DNA of 64,000 nucleotides from Terebella lapidaria (taxonomy: Eukaryota > Annelida > Polychaeta > Terebellida > Terebellidae). Shown here piece after piece: positions 22,141 to 32,883 of the stretch (its first letter is position 1; every line of letters begins with the position of its first letter). Location of the stretch: contig OX424567.1 of NCBI GenBank assembly GCA_949152475.1, positions 31,149,402-31,213,401 on the forward strand, given 5' to 3'. Both the position numbers and the translations under genes were made by a program. The notes under the pieces were generated by a model, which worked only from the letters and a program-made list of their open reading frames with translations, had not been told where the DNA came from and ran no database searches.

Positions 22141-22791
22141 AGGCAAGCAAGATCAGCCCAAACGTCGGCCGACAAAGCACAGATCCGTTCTAGATCTCTG
22201 AGACGGATGGCTAGCAACGGCAATCTACCCGAGTGGATCTTCAATCTCCAGACAATTCCGGGACTTTCTAACCTGGACAAGCAGGCAACCAAGGACATTG
22301 AGACCTTACTCACTAAACAAGGACGAGAATTCCTGTTCACCCTCGCCGACATCCTGACTAGATATAGCACACGTCAGACTGAGCAGGCCAACGCCTATGT
22401 AGCATCAATGGAGTTCCTTATGAAGGACTCCCCGGAGGACCTTTCACGTTACGTCCAACAGCTCCAAGATGTGATCAAAAAAGAAACTGACAAACTGAAC
22501 AGCATTGTCACAGACAAGGAAATGGAAACCAAGAACAATCCGATAAACACCCAAGAGGTCGTACAGAAACGGATCGGGTTAAGCAACACGACCCATCCTT
22601 TTCAGAAGCGGCGCTATCGCAGTCCGAAACAAGGCAGCAAGGAGCGCCCACGACCAAGCACATCCAGGCCGAGGTCCAGGTCCCGAAGCCCCAGACGAAA
22701 TCAGGCTTGGTCCAACCGCCGACAGCAACAGCAACAGAACTCTGGAATGACAAAGAAACAACAACTCATAAATCTCATAAAGAATCTGTAA
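22141..22791 (+). pseudogene. Penelope-like ORF1, 5'-truncated copy
   Basis: This carries only the C-terminal ~215 codons of ORF1. The first 270 residues are lost by 5' truncation of the unit. Remaining features are a helical region (an ATG at 22207 opens MASNGNLPEWIF), a basic RS/SR-rich tail (PRSRSRSPRR) and a Gln run. The 3' end overlaps the RT reading frame by 85 bases in a different frame. Confidence 0.85.
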
Positions 22792-23093
22792 CCGGATGGA
22801 CTTTTCTGGACGTTTCCAAAACTCTAACGTTCACTACTTATTTCTCGGTATTTTGGCATTACCTTTATCCTTTATACCTACAAGTGTTTTGTTTCATCTC
22901 TTGCTTTTATTCCTTTACCCATCTTTGGTTTTGTTCTCTTCTTTATAAACTTTGCAACCTTTTCTCTGACTTTCTGCACCTCACCTTTCCGTGCGATACC
23001 ACTGCCAAATCGCTTACAATCACGGATCGTCACGTCTCAAATGCTCATCATGGCTCCTTCAGTGGACAAACTCCATCCATAGACTCCTTTCTT

Positions 23094-25475
23094 ATGCTTC
23101 ACACAAACACAAACCAAAACAATGGCAATTTGTGTGTTGACACTACAATATCTCAGGAGGATAATAACCAAACCTCAACTCCTATTCGCAAGGTTATCAA
23201 CCTCTCCACTATGGTGCTGAACCATCACCATATATCTCTACTCAACCGAGGTCTCAACTTCTGCCCCACACCAGGGGAACCAGATATCAGTCAGATCAGG
23301 GCCGACTTGGATAAATTCCACCGCTCTCTGAGAATTCGACATTTCTTTGAATCCAAAAATCAAAGAGATGACTTTAACTCAACACAGGATATTTCCCTAC
23401 TCCACTCTATTTATCCTTCCGAAGATCAATTTGACCATCCATCTTTTGAACCTAAGTCAACCTGGCGCCCCCCTCCAGGGCCTCCCACTCTGGAAACCAT
23501 GGCACTTACCAACGAGGTTAAAGTCCAAAAAATCATTCCACGCAGCCCCCGTAAACAAAATTTGTCCCTTGATGAAAAACATGCTCTCAAGGAACTGCGT
23601 GATAATCCCAACATTATCATTAAAAAAGCCAACAAGGGATCAGCCATTGTAATAATGGACACCCCTGATTACATCAAAGAAGGGGAAAGACAATTAGGTG
23701 ATAGAAACTTCTACCAACAGGTAGATTCCGACCTCAGCCAACAGCACATGCTCCAAATCACCCACCAAGTGGAGGACATGTTGGAGAACAACGAAATTAG
23801 CCAAAAATGCTTTGAATATCTAACAGATTTCAAGTTCCGCACTGCCAAATTCTACATGCTACCAAAAATACACAAAGGAATCTCACCCCCACCGGGCAGA
23901 CCCATCTTTTCCGGAAATAACAGCCCAACAGAACGCATCTCTCAATTCGTCGACTTCTTCATAAAGCCACTAGCTAGCAAAGGACCTTCTTTTATAAAGG
24001 ACACCACCCATTTTCTCTCTATCCTGAACAGTTTAGACTCTGTCCCCGAGGACACGATCCTTGTCACTCTGGATGTTTGCTCACTGTACACAAACATCCC
24101 TAACCAATTTTGGATCTCAGCTGTCCACCAACAACTTCTTAGGCATCGAACTCATGAGGTCAATCCCACCAATACCTCCATACTGAGACTCTTAAGAATG
24201 GTACTTACCATGAATAACTTTACCTTCAACCAAAAACACTATCTCCAAGTAGGAGGCACAGCCATGGGCACAAAACTGGCACCCTCCTATGCTATCATAG
24301 CCATGAATCATTTTGAAGACATGTTTGTCTACAAGTATCCAAAACAACCCTTGCTATGGGTACGCTTCATTGATGACATCTTCATGCTTTGGCATCACGA
24401 TCAAACAGAACTCACAGACTTTGTCAAACATCTTAATTCTTGCCATCAAACCATTAAGTTCACTATGGAAGCATCACAAACACAAGTTAGCTTCCTGGAC
24501 ACTTTGGTACTTCTAACTGAAAACAACCAACTACAGACCAAACTGTATAGTAAACCAACTGACACCCACATGTACCTGCACTTTGACTCCTGTCACCCGA
24601 GACACTGCAAAACAGGTCTACCTTACAGCCAATTCCTCAGAATCCGAAGAGTATGCACTAAGTTGCAGGACTTCCTAGAGGAAGCAAACAAACACAAACA
24701 GTACTTTTTAGAAAGGGGTTACCCAGCACCCCTTCTAGACACTGCAATACTTCAAGCACTATCCAAATGCAGAAGGGACCTCTTGACTCCTAAACCCAAG
24801 GATCCAGTGGCCGAAACATCAAACGACAACCTTTTTGCTATTACAACATACCACCCTAGTTGTAATGCATTCAGGGACATCATAAGTACAAACTGGAACA
24901 TTCTCACCAAGAATAAGGCCACCCGCCAGCTACACAATAAACACAAAATCTTTGGTTACCGACGACCAAAAAACCTTAAAGACATACTGGTCAGGGCGGA
25001 GATTCCAAAGGAAACAGTCCAAAACACAACACCAAAACAACACTGTAAAAAGGACACCTGCCAATACTGCAACTTCCTTGATAAATCAGGTAAAATCAAG
25101 GATCCCATATCCAAACGGGTTTACCGTACAAAAACCAATGTCTCATGTCAGAGCAACAATCTGATATATGCTATACAATGCATACGTTGCACCAAGCTAT
25201 ACATTGGTCAGACCAAGCGACCTATACAAAGACGCTTATACGAACATCTACGAGATATCAAATTGGCGGACCCTGGTAAAACAATGGGCCAACATTTTTC
25301 CACGCACAACAATCACCAAGGTAGTGACGATGTTCGCGTGTACATCGTGGACTTCTGCCAACAAGCACCAACTGATGCTAACAAATCACACCAAGAAAAA
25401 CTCGAAAAAATGTTGCAGTTTCGCTTACATTCCCATTTTCCTATGGGTCTCAACACTGAAGACGAATGTCATTAG
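23094..25475 (+). CDS. Penelope-like ORF2: reverse transcriptase with C-terminal GIY-YIG endonuclease (intact, unit 1)
   Basis: The frame is open from 22707. The first in-frame ATG here is 23094, because the presumed ancestral ATG (27876 in unit 2) is ACG in this copy. Motifs in order: KANKGSAIVIMDTPDYI (Penelope N-terminal block), FYMLPKIHK and GRPIFSG, then TLDVCSLYTNIP with the first catalytic Asp. GGTAMGTKLAPSYA, FIDD (catalytic pair, Phe replacing the usual Tyr), SFLDTLV and YSKPTDTHMYL follow. Next come a CKKDTCQYC zinc-ligand cluster and a GIY-YIG nuclease with NLIYAIQC, LYIGQT, RRLYEH and a final Glu in EKLEKM before MGLN. The product would nick DNA and copy RNA at the chromosomal target. 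All key residues are present. Confidence 0.93.
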   Translation: MLHTNTNQNNGNLCVDTTISQEDNNQTSTPIRKVINLSTMVLNHHHISLLNRGLNFCPTPGEPDISQIRADLDKFHRSLRIRHFFESKNQRDDFNSTQDISLLHSIYPSEDQFDHPSFEPKSTWRPPPGPPTLETMALTNEVKVQKIIPRSPRKQNLSLDEKHALKELRDNPNIIIKKANKGSAIVIMDTPDYIKEGERQLGDRNFYQQVDSDLSQQHMLQITHQVEDMLENNEISQKCFEYLTDFKFRTAKFYMLPKIHKGISPPPGRPIFSGNNSPTERISQFVDFFIKPLASKGPSFIKDTTHFLSILNSLDSVPEDTILVTLDVCSLYTNIPNQFWISAVHQQLLRHRTHEVNPTNTSILRLLRMVLTMNNFTFNQKHYLQVGGTAMGTKLAPSYAIIAMNHFEDMFVYKYPKQPLLWVRFIDDIFMLWHHDQTELTDFVKHLNSCHQTIKFTMEASQTQVSFLDTLVLLTENNQLQTKLYSKPTDTHMYLHFDSCHPRHCKTGLPYSQFLRIRRVCTKLQDFLEEANKHKQYFLERGYPAPLLDTAILQALSKCRRDLLTPKPKDPVAETSNDNLFAITTYHPSCNAFRDIISTNWNILTKNKATRQLHNKHKIFGYRRPKNLKDILVRAEIPKETVQNTTPKQHCKKDTCQYCNFLDKSGKIKDPISKRVYRTKTNVSCQSNNLIYAIQCIRCTKLYIGQTKRPIQRRLYEHLRDIKLADPGKTMGQHFSTHNNHQGSDDVRVYIVDFCQQAPTDANKSHQEKLEKMLQFRLHSHFPMGLNTEDECH

Positions 25476-25799
25476 GGATACACCGGCTCCTTGCCTCGTT
25501 CCTTTTTTATAACTCTTTGAGTTGGTGTATCCCCCTCACTTGCCCCCTCCCTGGTCAAAAACTGGGGAGGCTACACTGTTGATTCCGGATGATCACCACT
25601 CCAGTATATCAGAAATGGATATACATAATACGCCAAATGGCATAGCCAACCCCTTATTTCACTATATATGATACCATTCTTAGGAAATTAAAAAAAATTC
25701 CAAACTTTTGCCAAAGGCTACCACAGTCACAAACTTGGTTCAGAATGGGTCCCCCCCTTTCCTTCTCCCACCCTGGGCCATCTTCCTTGTCTACTCCCC
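25476..25799 (+). other. Penelope-like unit 1, 3' untranslated region before the ribozyme
   Basis: Non-coding, about 99% identical to 30329-30652. A frame at 25708-25935 crosses the ribozyme and is not credible as a gene. Confidence 0.6.
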
Positions 25800-26094
25800 T
25801 GTGCCTGATGAGTCTCGGAAAGACGAAACCGTGAATTTCTCAGGGAAAACCCAGCGGCCTTCCCGGAGACTGTCTAGACATCTCTCGATACCAACGTCAC
25901 AAACGTTCTTGTGGTTTTTCCCACGATCCCAATGACGTAAACAATGCAACATTGCGGTTCAACCTATCACCGAGATCTATGTCTTTGTTTTCCACGAAAA
26001 ACTGTCAGTCTCTCTTTTTATTGGTAAACAAACCAATTAGGCTAACTGGAATCAACAAAATACTGAATTCAAAAAATCAGTTCACGGTCACACA
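25800..26094 (+). ncRNA. Hammerhead ribozyme motif, discontinuous, unit 1
   Basis: CTGATGA (25805-25811) is followed by a GTCT/AGAC stem II with a CGGAA loop (25812-25824) and GAA (25825-25827). ACCGTGAA (25828-25835) pairs perfectly with TTCACGGT at 26081-26088 as stem III, followed by C17 at 26089. Stem I is TGTGC (25800-25804) with ACACA (26090-26094): four pairs, with an A-C mismatch next to the cut. Stem III is interrupted by 245 nt. The predicted cleavage is between 26089 and 26090. Hammerheads are known in Penelope-like elements; the mismatch may weaken this copy. Confidence 0.82.
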
Positions 26095-26184
26095 CCTGCC
26101 GTGCACGTAGCAGCCGTTTTCGCTCGTCTCGTATTCATACTTATCTATTTCATTACCGATAATGACTGTGGGCTTTTCACTACG

Positions 26185-27645
26185 ATGGCATCCACCCAAA
26201 AAGACATGCTATCCGAGACCACTCACTCGCGAGCCGACGTTCCACAACCCGGGAGACAACCTGCCGCATCCAAGGTAAACACCGCCATTTTCAGCCCTAC
26301 CACAGGGCGAGAACTTAACGCCAACGTGACTGGCCTGGTTAGTGCAAACACAACTGGCTGTCACACCGAAGAGAAGGCCGACCTGACCTTCTTTACACCC
26401 AATCAGAGCAGAGAAAACCTCACTTCTGGTTCCGCCACGTGCATTGTTGATCAACAACAACACATGCCTTTATCTTCACCGGCGAGTCTAACTGACATTG
26501 CCGACCAAACTGCGACGTTTAGTCATTTTCTAAATTGGCTCGATGATTTACCCAACATCGAACCGACCATTAACAATACACAATCTGTATCGGAGACCTG
26601 TATTTCTCTTCAGAATACACACATCAATACCAGTTTAAATAAATCCAATGACAATGATGCATACAAGCCTTGCTCTTCAATTCCCACCATCATTATCCAA
26701 CATGTAGATGATAAATCTAAAGATGACATTTTCCAAACAGATTTATCTCATACCCAGCGCAATCCCAAAAGGAAACGCATTGATTCAGGCCCAGCACAAC
26801 CTGACCTGCATCCCTCTTGTACTAATCCTTCCACTGAAACCCAGACTAACAGCATCTCTTCCATCTCTATGCCCTCCCAGCCCCCTCCCACCTCTCAACC
26901 ACGGGAACCTGGTAGCCGTATCAACAACTACGGCCTCACACCATTCTCCAAGGTGGACCACATTCCCATCAGAGAAGAGGTCCTGCCCACATGGAGGCAA
27001 GCAAGATCAGCCCAAACGTCGGCCGACAAAGCACAGATCCGTTCTAGATCTCTGAGACGGATGGCTAGCAACGGCAATCTACCCGAGTGGATCTTCAATC
27101 TCCAGACAATTCCGGGACTTTCTAACCTGGACAAGCAGGCAACCAAGGACATTGAGACCTTACTCACTAAACAAGGACGAGAATTCCTGTTCACCCTCGC
27201 CGACATCCTGACTAGATATAGCACACGTCAGACTGAGCAGGCCAACGCCTATGTAGCATCAATGGAGTTCCTTATGAAGGACTCCCCGGAGGACCTTTCA
27301 CGTTACGTCCAACAGCTCCAAGACGTGATCAAAAAAGAAACTGACAAACTGAACAGCATTGTCACAGACAAGGAAACGGAAACCAAGAACAATCCGATAA
27401 ACACCCAAGAGGTCGTACAGAAACGGATCGGGTTAAGCAACACGACCCATCCTTTTCAGAAGCGGCGCCCTCGCAGTCCGAAACAAGGCAGCAAGGAGCG
27501 CCCACGACCAAGCACATCCAGGCCGAGGTCCAGGTCCCGAAGCCCCAGACGAAATCAGGCTTGGTCCAACCGCCGACAGCAACAGCAACAGAACTCTGGA
27601 ATGACAAAGAAACAACAACTCATAAATCTCATAAAGAATCTGTAA
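26185..27645 (+). CDS. Penelope-like ORF1, complete, function unknown
   Basis: 486 residues from the ATG at 26185; the frame is open further upstream, but this is the first ATG, ~95 nt after the ribozyme cut. The first ~270 residues are Ser/Thr/Pro/Asn-rich and low in predicted structure, with a KRKR basic patch near residue 200. A helical segment follows (WIFNLQTIPGLSNLDKQATK onward, with coiled-coil-like spacing). The tail is very basic and RS-rich with a Gln run and ends LINLIKNL. It is probably an RNA-binding, Gag-like partner for the RT; I know no family for it. It overlaps the ORF2 open frame by 85 nt in another frame, suggesting coupled translation or reinitiation. Confidence 0.85.
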   Translation: MASTQKDMLSETTHSRADVPQPGRQPAASKVNTAIFSPTTGRELNANVTGLVSANTTGCHTEEKADLTFFTPNQSRENLTSGSATCIVDQQQHMPLSSPASLTDIADQTATFSHFLNWLDDLPNIEPTINNTQSVSETCISLQNTHINTSLNKSNDNDAYKPCSSIPTIIIQHVDDKSKDDIFQTDLSHTQRNPKRKRIDSGPAQPDLHPSCTNPSTETQTNSISSISMPSQPPPTSQPREPGSRINNYGLTPFSKVDHIPIREEVLPTWRQARSAQTSADKAQIRSRSLRRMASNGNLPEWIFNLQTIPGLSNLDKQATKDIETLLTKQGREFLFTLADILTRYSTRQTEQANAYVASMEFLMKDSPEDLSRYVQQLQDVIKKETDKLNSIVTDKETETKNNPINTQEVVQKRIGLSNTTHPFQKRRPRSPKQGSKERPRPSTSRPRSRSRSPRRNQAWSNRRQQQQQNSGMTKKQQLINLIKNL

Positions 27646-27875
27646 CCGGATGGACTTTTCTGGACGTTTCCAAAACTCTAACGTTCACTACTTTTTTCTC
27701 GGTATTTTGGCATTACCTTTATCCTTTATACCTACAAGTGTTTTGTTTCATCTCTTGCTTTTATTCCTTTACCCATCTTTGGTTTTGTTCTCTTCTTAAT
27801 AAACTTTGCAACCTTTTCTCTGACTTTCTGCACCTCACCTTTCCGTGCGATACCACTGCCAAATCGCTTACAATC

Positions 27876-30328
27876 ATGGATCGTCACGTCTCAAATGCTC
27901 ATCATGGCTCCTTCAGTGGACAAACTCCATCCATAGACTCCTTTCTTATGCTTCACACAAACACAAACCAAAACAATGGCAATTTGTGTGTTGACACTAC
28001 AATATCTCAGGAGGATAATAACCAAACCTCAACTCCTATTCGCAAGGTTATCAACCTCTCCACTATGGTGCTGAACCATCACCATATATCTCTACTCAAC
28101 CGAGGTCTCAACTTCTGCCCCACACCAGGGGAACCAGATATCAGTCAGATCAGGGCCGACTTGGATAAATTCCACCGCTCTCTGAGAATTCGACATTTCT
28201 TTGAATCCAAAAATCAAAGAGATGACTTTAACTCAACACAGGATATTTCCCTACTCCACTCTATTTATCCTTCCGAAGATCAATTTGACTATCCATCTTT
28301 TAAACCTAAGTCAACCTGGCGCCCCCCTCCAGGGCCTCCCACTCTGGAAATCATGGCACTTACCAACGAGGTTAAAGTCCAAAAAATCATTCCACGCAGC
28401 CCCCGTAAACAAAATTTGTCCCTTGATGAAAAACATGCTCTCAAGGAACTGCGTGATAATCCCAACATTATCATTAAAAAAGCCAACAAGGGATCAGCCA
28501 TTGTAATAATGGACACCCCTGATTACATCAAAGAAGGGGAAAGACAATTAGGTGATAGAAACTTCTATCAACAGGTAGATTCCGACCTCAGCCAACAGCA
28601 CATGCTCCAAATCACCCACCAAGTGGAGGACATGTTGGAGAACAACGAAATTAGCCAAAAATGCTTTGAATATCTAACAGATTTCAAGTTCCGCACTGCC
28701 AAATTCTACATGCTACCAAAAATACACAAAGGAATCTCACCCCCACCGGGCAGACCCATCTTTTCCGGAAATAACAGCCCAACAGCCGCATCTCTCAATT
28801 CGTCGACTTCTTCATAAAGCCACTAGCTAGCAAAGGACCTTCTTTTATAAAGGACACCACCCATTTTCTCTCTATCCTGAACAGTTTAGACTCTGTCCCC
28901 GAGGACACGATCCTTGTCACTCTGGATGTTTGCTCACTGTACACAAACATCCCTAACCAATTTGGGATCTCAGCTGTCCACCAACAACTTCTTAGGCATC
29001 GAACTCATGAGGTCAATCCCACCAATACCTCCATACTGAGACTCTTAAGAATGGTACTTACCATGAATAACTTTACCTTCAACCAAAAACACTATCTCCA
29101 AGTAGGAGGCACAGCCATGGGCACAAAACTGGCACCCTCCTATGCTATCATAGCCATGAATCATTTTGAAGACATGTTTGTCTACAAGTATCCAAAACAA
29201 CCCTTGCTATGGGTACGCTTCATTGATGACATCTTCATGCTTTGGCATCACGATCAAACAGAACTCACAGACTTTGTCAAACATCTTAATTCTTGCCATC
29301 AAACCATTAAGTTCACTATGGAAGCATCACAAACACAAGTTAGCTTCCTGGATACTTTGGTACTTCTAACTGAAAACAACCAACTACAGACCAAACTGTA
29401 TAGTAAACCAACTGACACCCACATGTACCTGCACTTTGACTCCTGTCACCCGAGACACTGCAAAACAGGTCTACCTTACAGCCAATTCCTCAGAATCCGA
29501 AGAGTATGCACTAAGTTGGAGGACTTCCTAGAGGAAGCAAACAAACACAAACAGTACTTTTTAGAAAGGGGTTACCCAGCACCCCTTCTAGACACTGCAA
29601 TACTTCAAGCACTATCCAAATGCAGAAGGGACCTCTTGACTCCTAAACCAAAGGATCCAGTGGCCGAAAAATCAAACGACAACCTTTTTGCTATTACAAC
29701 ATACCACCCTAGTTGTAATGCATTCAGGGACATCATAAGTACAAACTGGAACATTCTCACCAAGAATAAGGCCACCCGCCAGCTACACAATAAACACAAA
29801 ATCTTTGGTTACCGACGACCAAAAAACCTTAAAGACATACTGGTCAGGGCGGAGATTCCAAAGGAAACAGTCCAAAACACAACACCAAAACAACACTGTA
29901 AAAAGGACACCTGCCACTACTGCAACTTCCTTGATAAATCAGGTAAAATCAAGGATCCCATATCCAAACGGGTTTACCGTACCAAAACCAATGTCTCATG
30001 TCAGAGCAACAATCTGATATATGCTATACAATGCATACGTTGCACCAAGCTATACATTGGTCAGACCAAGCGACCTATACAAAGACGCTTATACGAACAT
30101 CTACGAGATATCAAATTGGCGGACCCTGGTAAAACAATGGGCCAACATTTTTCCACGCACAACAATCACCAAGGTAGTGACGATGTTCGCGTGTACATCG
30201 TGGACTTCTGCCAACAAGCACCAACTGATGCTAACAAATCACACCGAGAAAAACTCGAAAAAATGTGGCAGTTTCGCTTACATTCCCATTTTCCTATGGG
30301 TCTCAACACTGAAGACGAATGTCATTAG
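27876..30328 (+). pseudogene. Penelope-like ORF2 (RT + GIY-YIG), broken by a one-base deletion (unit 2)
   Basis: The ATG at 27876 opens MDRHVSNAHHGSF, and the frame follows unit 1 until about 28785. There, cagaacgc of unit 1 reads cagccgc, one base shorter, and a stop follows at 28815-28817. The remaining coding sequence continues in the next frame to 30328. It still holds GGTAMGTKLAPSYA, FIDD, the CHYC cysteine cluster and the GIY-YIG block. Apart from this deletion the coding sequence looks intact, so the break is recent. Confidence 0.9.
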
Positions 30329-30652
30329 GGATACACCGGCTCCTTGCCTCGTTCCTTTTTTATAACTCTTTGAGTTGGTGTATCCCCCTCACTTGCCCCC
30401 TTCCTGGTCAAAAACTGGGGAGGCTACACTGTTGATTCCGGATGATCACCACTCCAGTATATCAGAAATGGATATACATAATACGCCAAATGGCATAGCC
30501 AACCCCTTATTTCACTATATATGATACCATTCTTAGGAAATTTAAAAAATTTCCAAACTTTTGCCAAAGGCTACCACAGTCACAAACTTGGTTCAGAATG
30601 GGTCCCCCCCTTTCCTTCTCCCACCCTGGGCCATCTTCCTTGTCTACTCCCC
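30329..30652 (+). other. Penelope-like unit 2, 3' untranslated region before the ribozyme
   Basis: Partner of 25476-25799. No coding signal is seen; it leads into the second hammerhead. Confidence 0.6.
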
Positions 30653-30947
30653 TGTGCCTGATGAGTCTCGGAAAGACGAAACCGTGAATTTCTCAGGGAA
30701 AACCCACCGGCCTTCCCGGAGACTGTCTAGACATCTCTCGATACCAACGTCACAAACGTTCTTGTGGTTTTTCCCACGATCCCAATGACGTAAACAATGC
30801 AACATTGCGGTTCAACCTATCACCGAGATCTATGTCTTTGTTTTCCACGAAAAACTGTCAGTCTCTCTTTTTATTGGTAAACAAACCAATTAGGCTAACT
30901 GGAATCAACAAAATACTGAATTCAAAAAATCAGTTCACGGTCGCACA
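30653..30947 (+). ncRNA. Hammerhead ribozyme motif, discontinuous, unit 2 (fully paired)
   Basis: Stem I TGTGC (30653-30657) pairs with GCACA (30943-30947) without mismatch. CTGATGA is 30658-30664, and stem II GTCT/AGAC with loop CGGAA is 30665-30677. GAA is 30678-30680. Stem III ACCGTGAA (30681-30688) pairs with TTCACGGT (30934-30941), eight base pairs, then C17 at 30942. The cut is predicted between 30942 and 30943. All invariant core bases are present and it opens at stem I (type I). The 245-nt insert in helix III makes it long-range. Cleavage at both sites would release one 4853-nt monomer RNA starting just upstream of ORF1. Confidence 0.88.
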
Positions 30948-30998
30948 CCTGCCGTGCACGTAGCAGCCGTTTTCGCTCGTCTCGTATTCATACTTATC

Positions 30999-31450
30999 GA
31001 CTTCTATGATTGGCTTTGCCCATTTACTTTCACATCTGAACACTTCAACGCCTTGCGATCCGGTCACAAGTTAAATGCAGTGAGTCACATCCAGTGAAAA
31101 TCGGCACACTTATGTGCTAATGGTCTCATACAATATTTTTTTCAGAACCATTATGATGTTTCCGTCCTGCTTGAAGTTACCTATGTAATGGGGCTTCATG
31201 AAATCGATCCAACCCTCGTCAGTTGCACACCTGCCTTTTGGCTGGTGCACCTTGCCCTTTTCTAGTTCATGTCATACACCCACACATGTGTATTGCTTCA
31301 TAGATGTCCACGTAAGAACGATGCATAGTATTGCAGTGGCCTGTTCCTAATCATTTTCGCAATTTACCTAAAATGAATACCAGTTATAACCCGAACAAAT
31401 AATCCACATTTTGAAATCCGCTTTCAAGTATTGAATACTGGACAGTTTTT
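30999..31450. other. Block related to 2860-3055/10035-10090
   Basis: Diverged but recognisable: it shares cacttcaacg, a ttcagaa-ccatt-tgatgttt-cgtcct run and acct-tgtaatg-gctt-tgaaatcgatc with the LINE target region. No LINE is present, so it is another occurrence of the sub-repeat seen at 1050-1290 and 2830-3055. No gene is seen. Confidence 0.65.
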
Positions 31451-32465
31451 GTTTAAAAGTTATTATTCGAACTATTGATATTAAATACATAAGTCTGTAT
31501 GCCGCTCTCACTGCATAAATTGACACCATATATTTGTCCTAGCACTCATATGGCTCAGTGCACACAAATATTACATCCAGTGCCTCATAGCCTGGTTACT
31601 TGGGGAGTGATGGGAGTCGCCGTTGTGTTTTTTACGCAAGACATTGTGTTGTTTAGTGAACAAACTGATTTCGGGTCGAAGCGTTTCCACAAAATATTTG
31701 CTCACCTGGACGAACATTCAGTGAGTGGTACCAGTAATTATTGGTGCAAAGGAAAGTCAGTCATCTTTCAAACGCACAAACAACCGTTGTTTTGCTTATA
31801 GGTAAACTAAGATAACAATGTTTATAAGCAAAACGGTTGAATTTATATGTAGTCTGGCCTATTCTGGCCCATATAAACCAGGCGTTTATGAGGATTTATT
31901 GGGAGACCAAATGGGACGAATTGCCAAAATGTTTACTATGAGAAAGTTTATGATGTTGAAGGTGGGCTATTAAATGTACATGTGTCTGTATCCACACCAT
32001 CCATGATCATGTACAATATCAACGGATGACAAAAACATACTACTATATACGTGAAATATCTTTGAATCGTAATTGACTTGAAATGAACTCTACGGTGTTC
32101 CAATAATGAAAAACTTTATCAATCACGCAAAAGTGAATTAACAATTTGCAACTAAAATGAATTATATCAAACTTCATAATTCACAACATCTTATACTTGT
32201 ATTATCGTAGATTCTTTTTTAATACACATCTTTTATACTGAAAATTTTCATAATTTAGTATAAAAATTGCAGGGCGCAACAATTGTGCGAATCCTGTTGT
32301 CACGAACAGTGTTATGTTTTATTACGCATGCGCAAATGTTGTTAGCTTGTTTCTGTAAACCTCATACCTCGTTGAATGACTCGCATAGATGTATTTGCCA
32401 CACAAAAAAGAAGTTACGAAAACAATACTGTGTCGTGTTTAATTTAATTGCAAGCCTTTTGCATT

Positions 32466-32702
32466 ATTAAGGTCTCTTGTGTCGTTGCTAATTGTAACCT
32501 GATAGGATTTATATGGGTTTCCCCTCTTGGAAACTTGACAATTGCGACCTTCTTTGAAAAAAAATACAAGATGAACATTGAAAACATGAACATATCTATG
32601 TTGAACTATTTCCTACAACATAATGGTAGAACTGGTGATATTCTTGCTGAACAAAATCAATGGAAGTTTCATGAAAATAAAGTTACCAACTATATGATGT
32701 GA
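32466..32702 (+). CDS. Short open frame kept in duplicated copies (copy B)
   Basis: Partner of 14330-14566. The first ~55 residues are nearly the same, then a small indel changes the frame so the tails differ. It also has the upstream TGCAG and gcatgcgcaaat words. The shared frame breaking between copies argues against strong selection on the C-terminal part. Confidence 0.25.
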   Translation: MKVSCVVANCNLIGFIWVSPLGNLTIATFFEKKYKMNIENMNISMLNYFLQHNGRTGDILAEQNQWKFHENKVTNYMM

Positions 32703-32883
32703 CAGCATCCGTCTTCGTGACACTTTTTTTTTATCAGATTTACATTCATATTGCAACGCAAAAGTGCTTTGCATGCAAAATATCACGACATTATAGCTTT
32801 GTTAAGTGGCATGTGCTGTGGTAAAATTCATCTCTGATTCTGTAGTCAATGAGGGAGATCAGATGTATGCTTGTCATTTATTG

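Larger units (their letters stand above)
22138..26145 (+). mobile_element. Penelope-like retroelement unit 1 (5'-truncated)
   Basis: It begins inside ORF1 at ggaggcaagcaagatc, corresponding to 26991 of unit 2. It then runs through ORF1's end, the complete RT/GIY-YIG frame and the 3' region with a hammerhead motif. It is followed directly by unit 2 in the same orientation. The final 56 bases after the ribozyme cut (26090-26145) are repeated at the end of unit 2 (30943-30998). Head-to-tail partial copies with a truncated upstream unit are the usual genomic form of Penelope elements. Units 1 and 2 are about 99% identical by eye. Confidence 0.92.
26146..30998 (+). mobile_element. Penelope-like retroelement unit 2 (full unit, frameshifted RT)
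   Basis: A 4853-bp unit directly downstream of unit 1. It has complete ORF1 (26185-27645), a frameshifted ORF2 (27876-30328), a 3' UTR and a second hammerhead. Measured between ribozyme cuts the monomer is 26090-30942, also 4853 nt. It ends at cttatc (30998), where sequence changes to unrelated flank. The flank acttctatgat (31000-31010) resembles acttctgcgat (22122-22132) left of unit 1 at 9 of 11 bases. That may be a degenerate target duplication or chance. Confidence 0.92.

Noticed and set aside
25708..25935. 75-codon frame at the end of Penelope-like unit 1, repeated in unit 2
   Set aside because: It spans the hammerhead core, and its conservation is explained by the recent duplication.
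22132..31010. acttctgcgat / acttctatgat as a firm target-site duplication of the Penelope-like tandem
   Set aside because: Two mismatches in 11 bases, and the right flank does not match the corresponding sequence of copy A, so a rearrangement is as likely.
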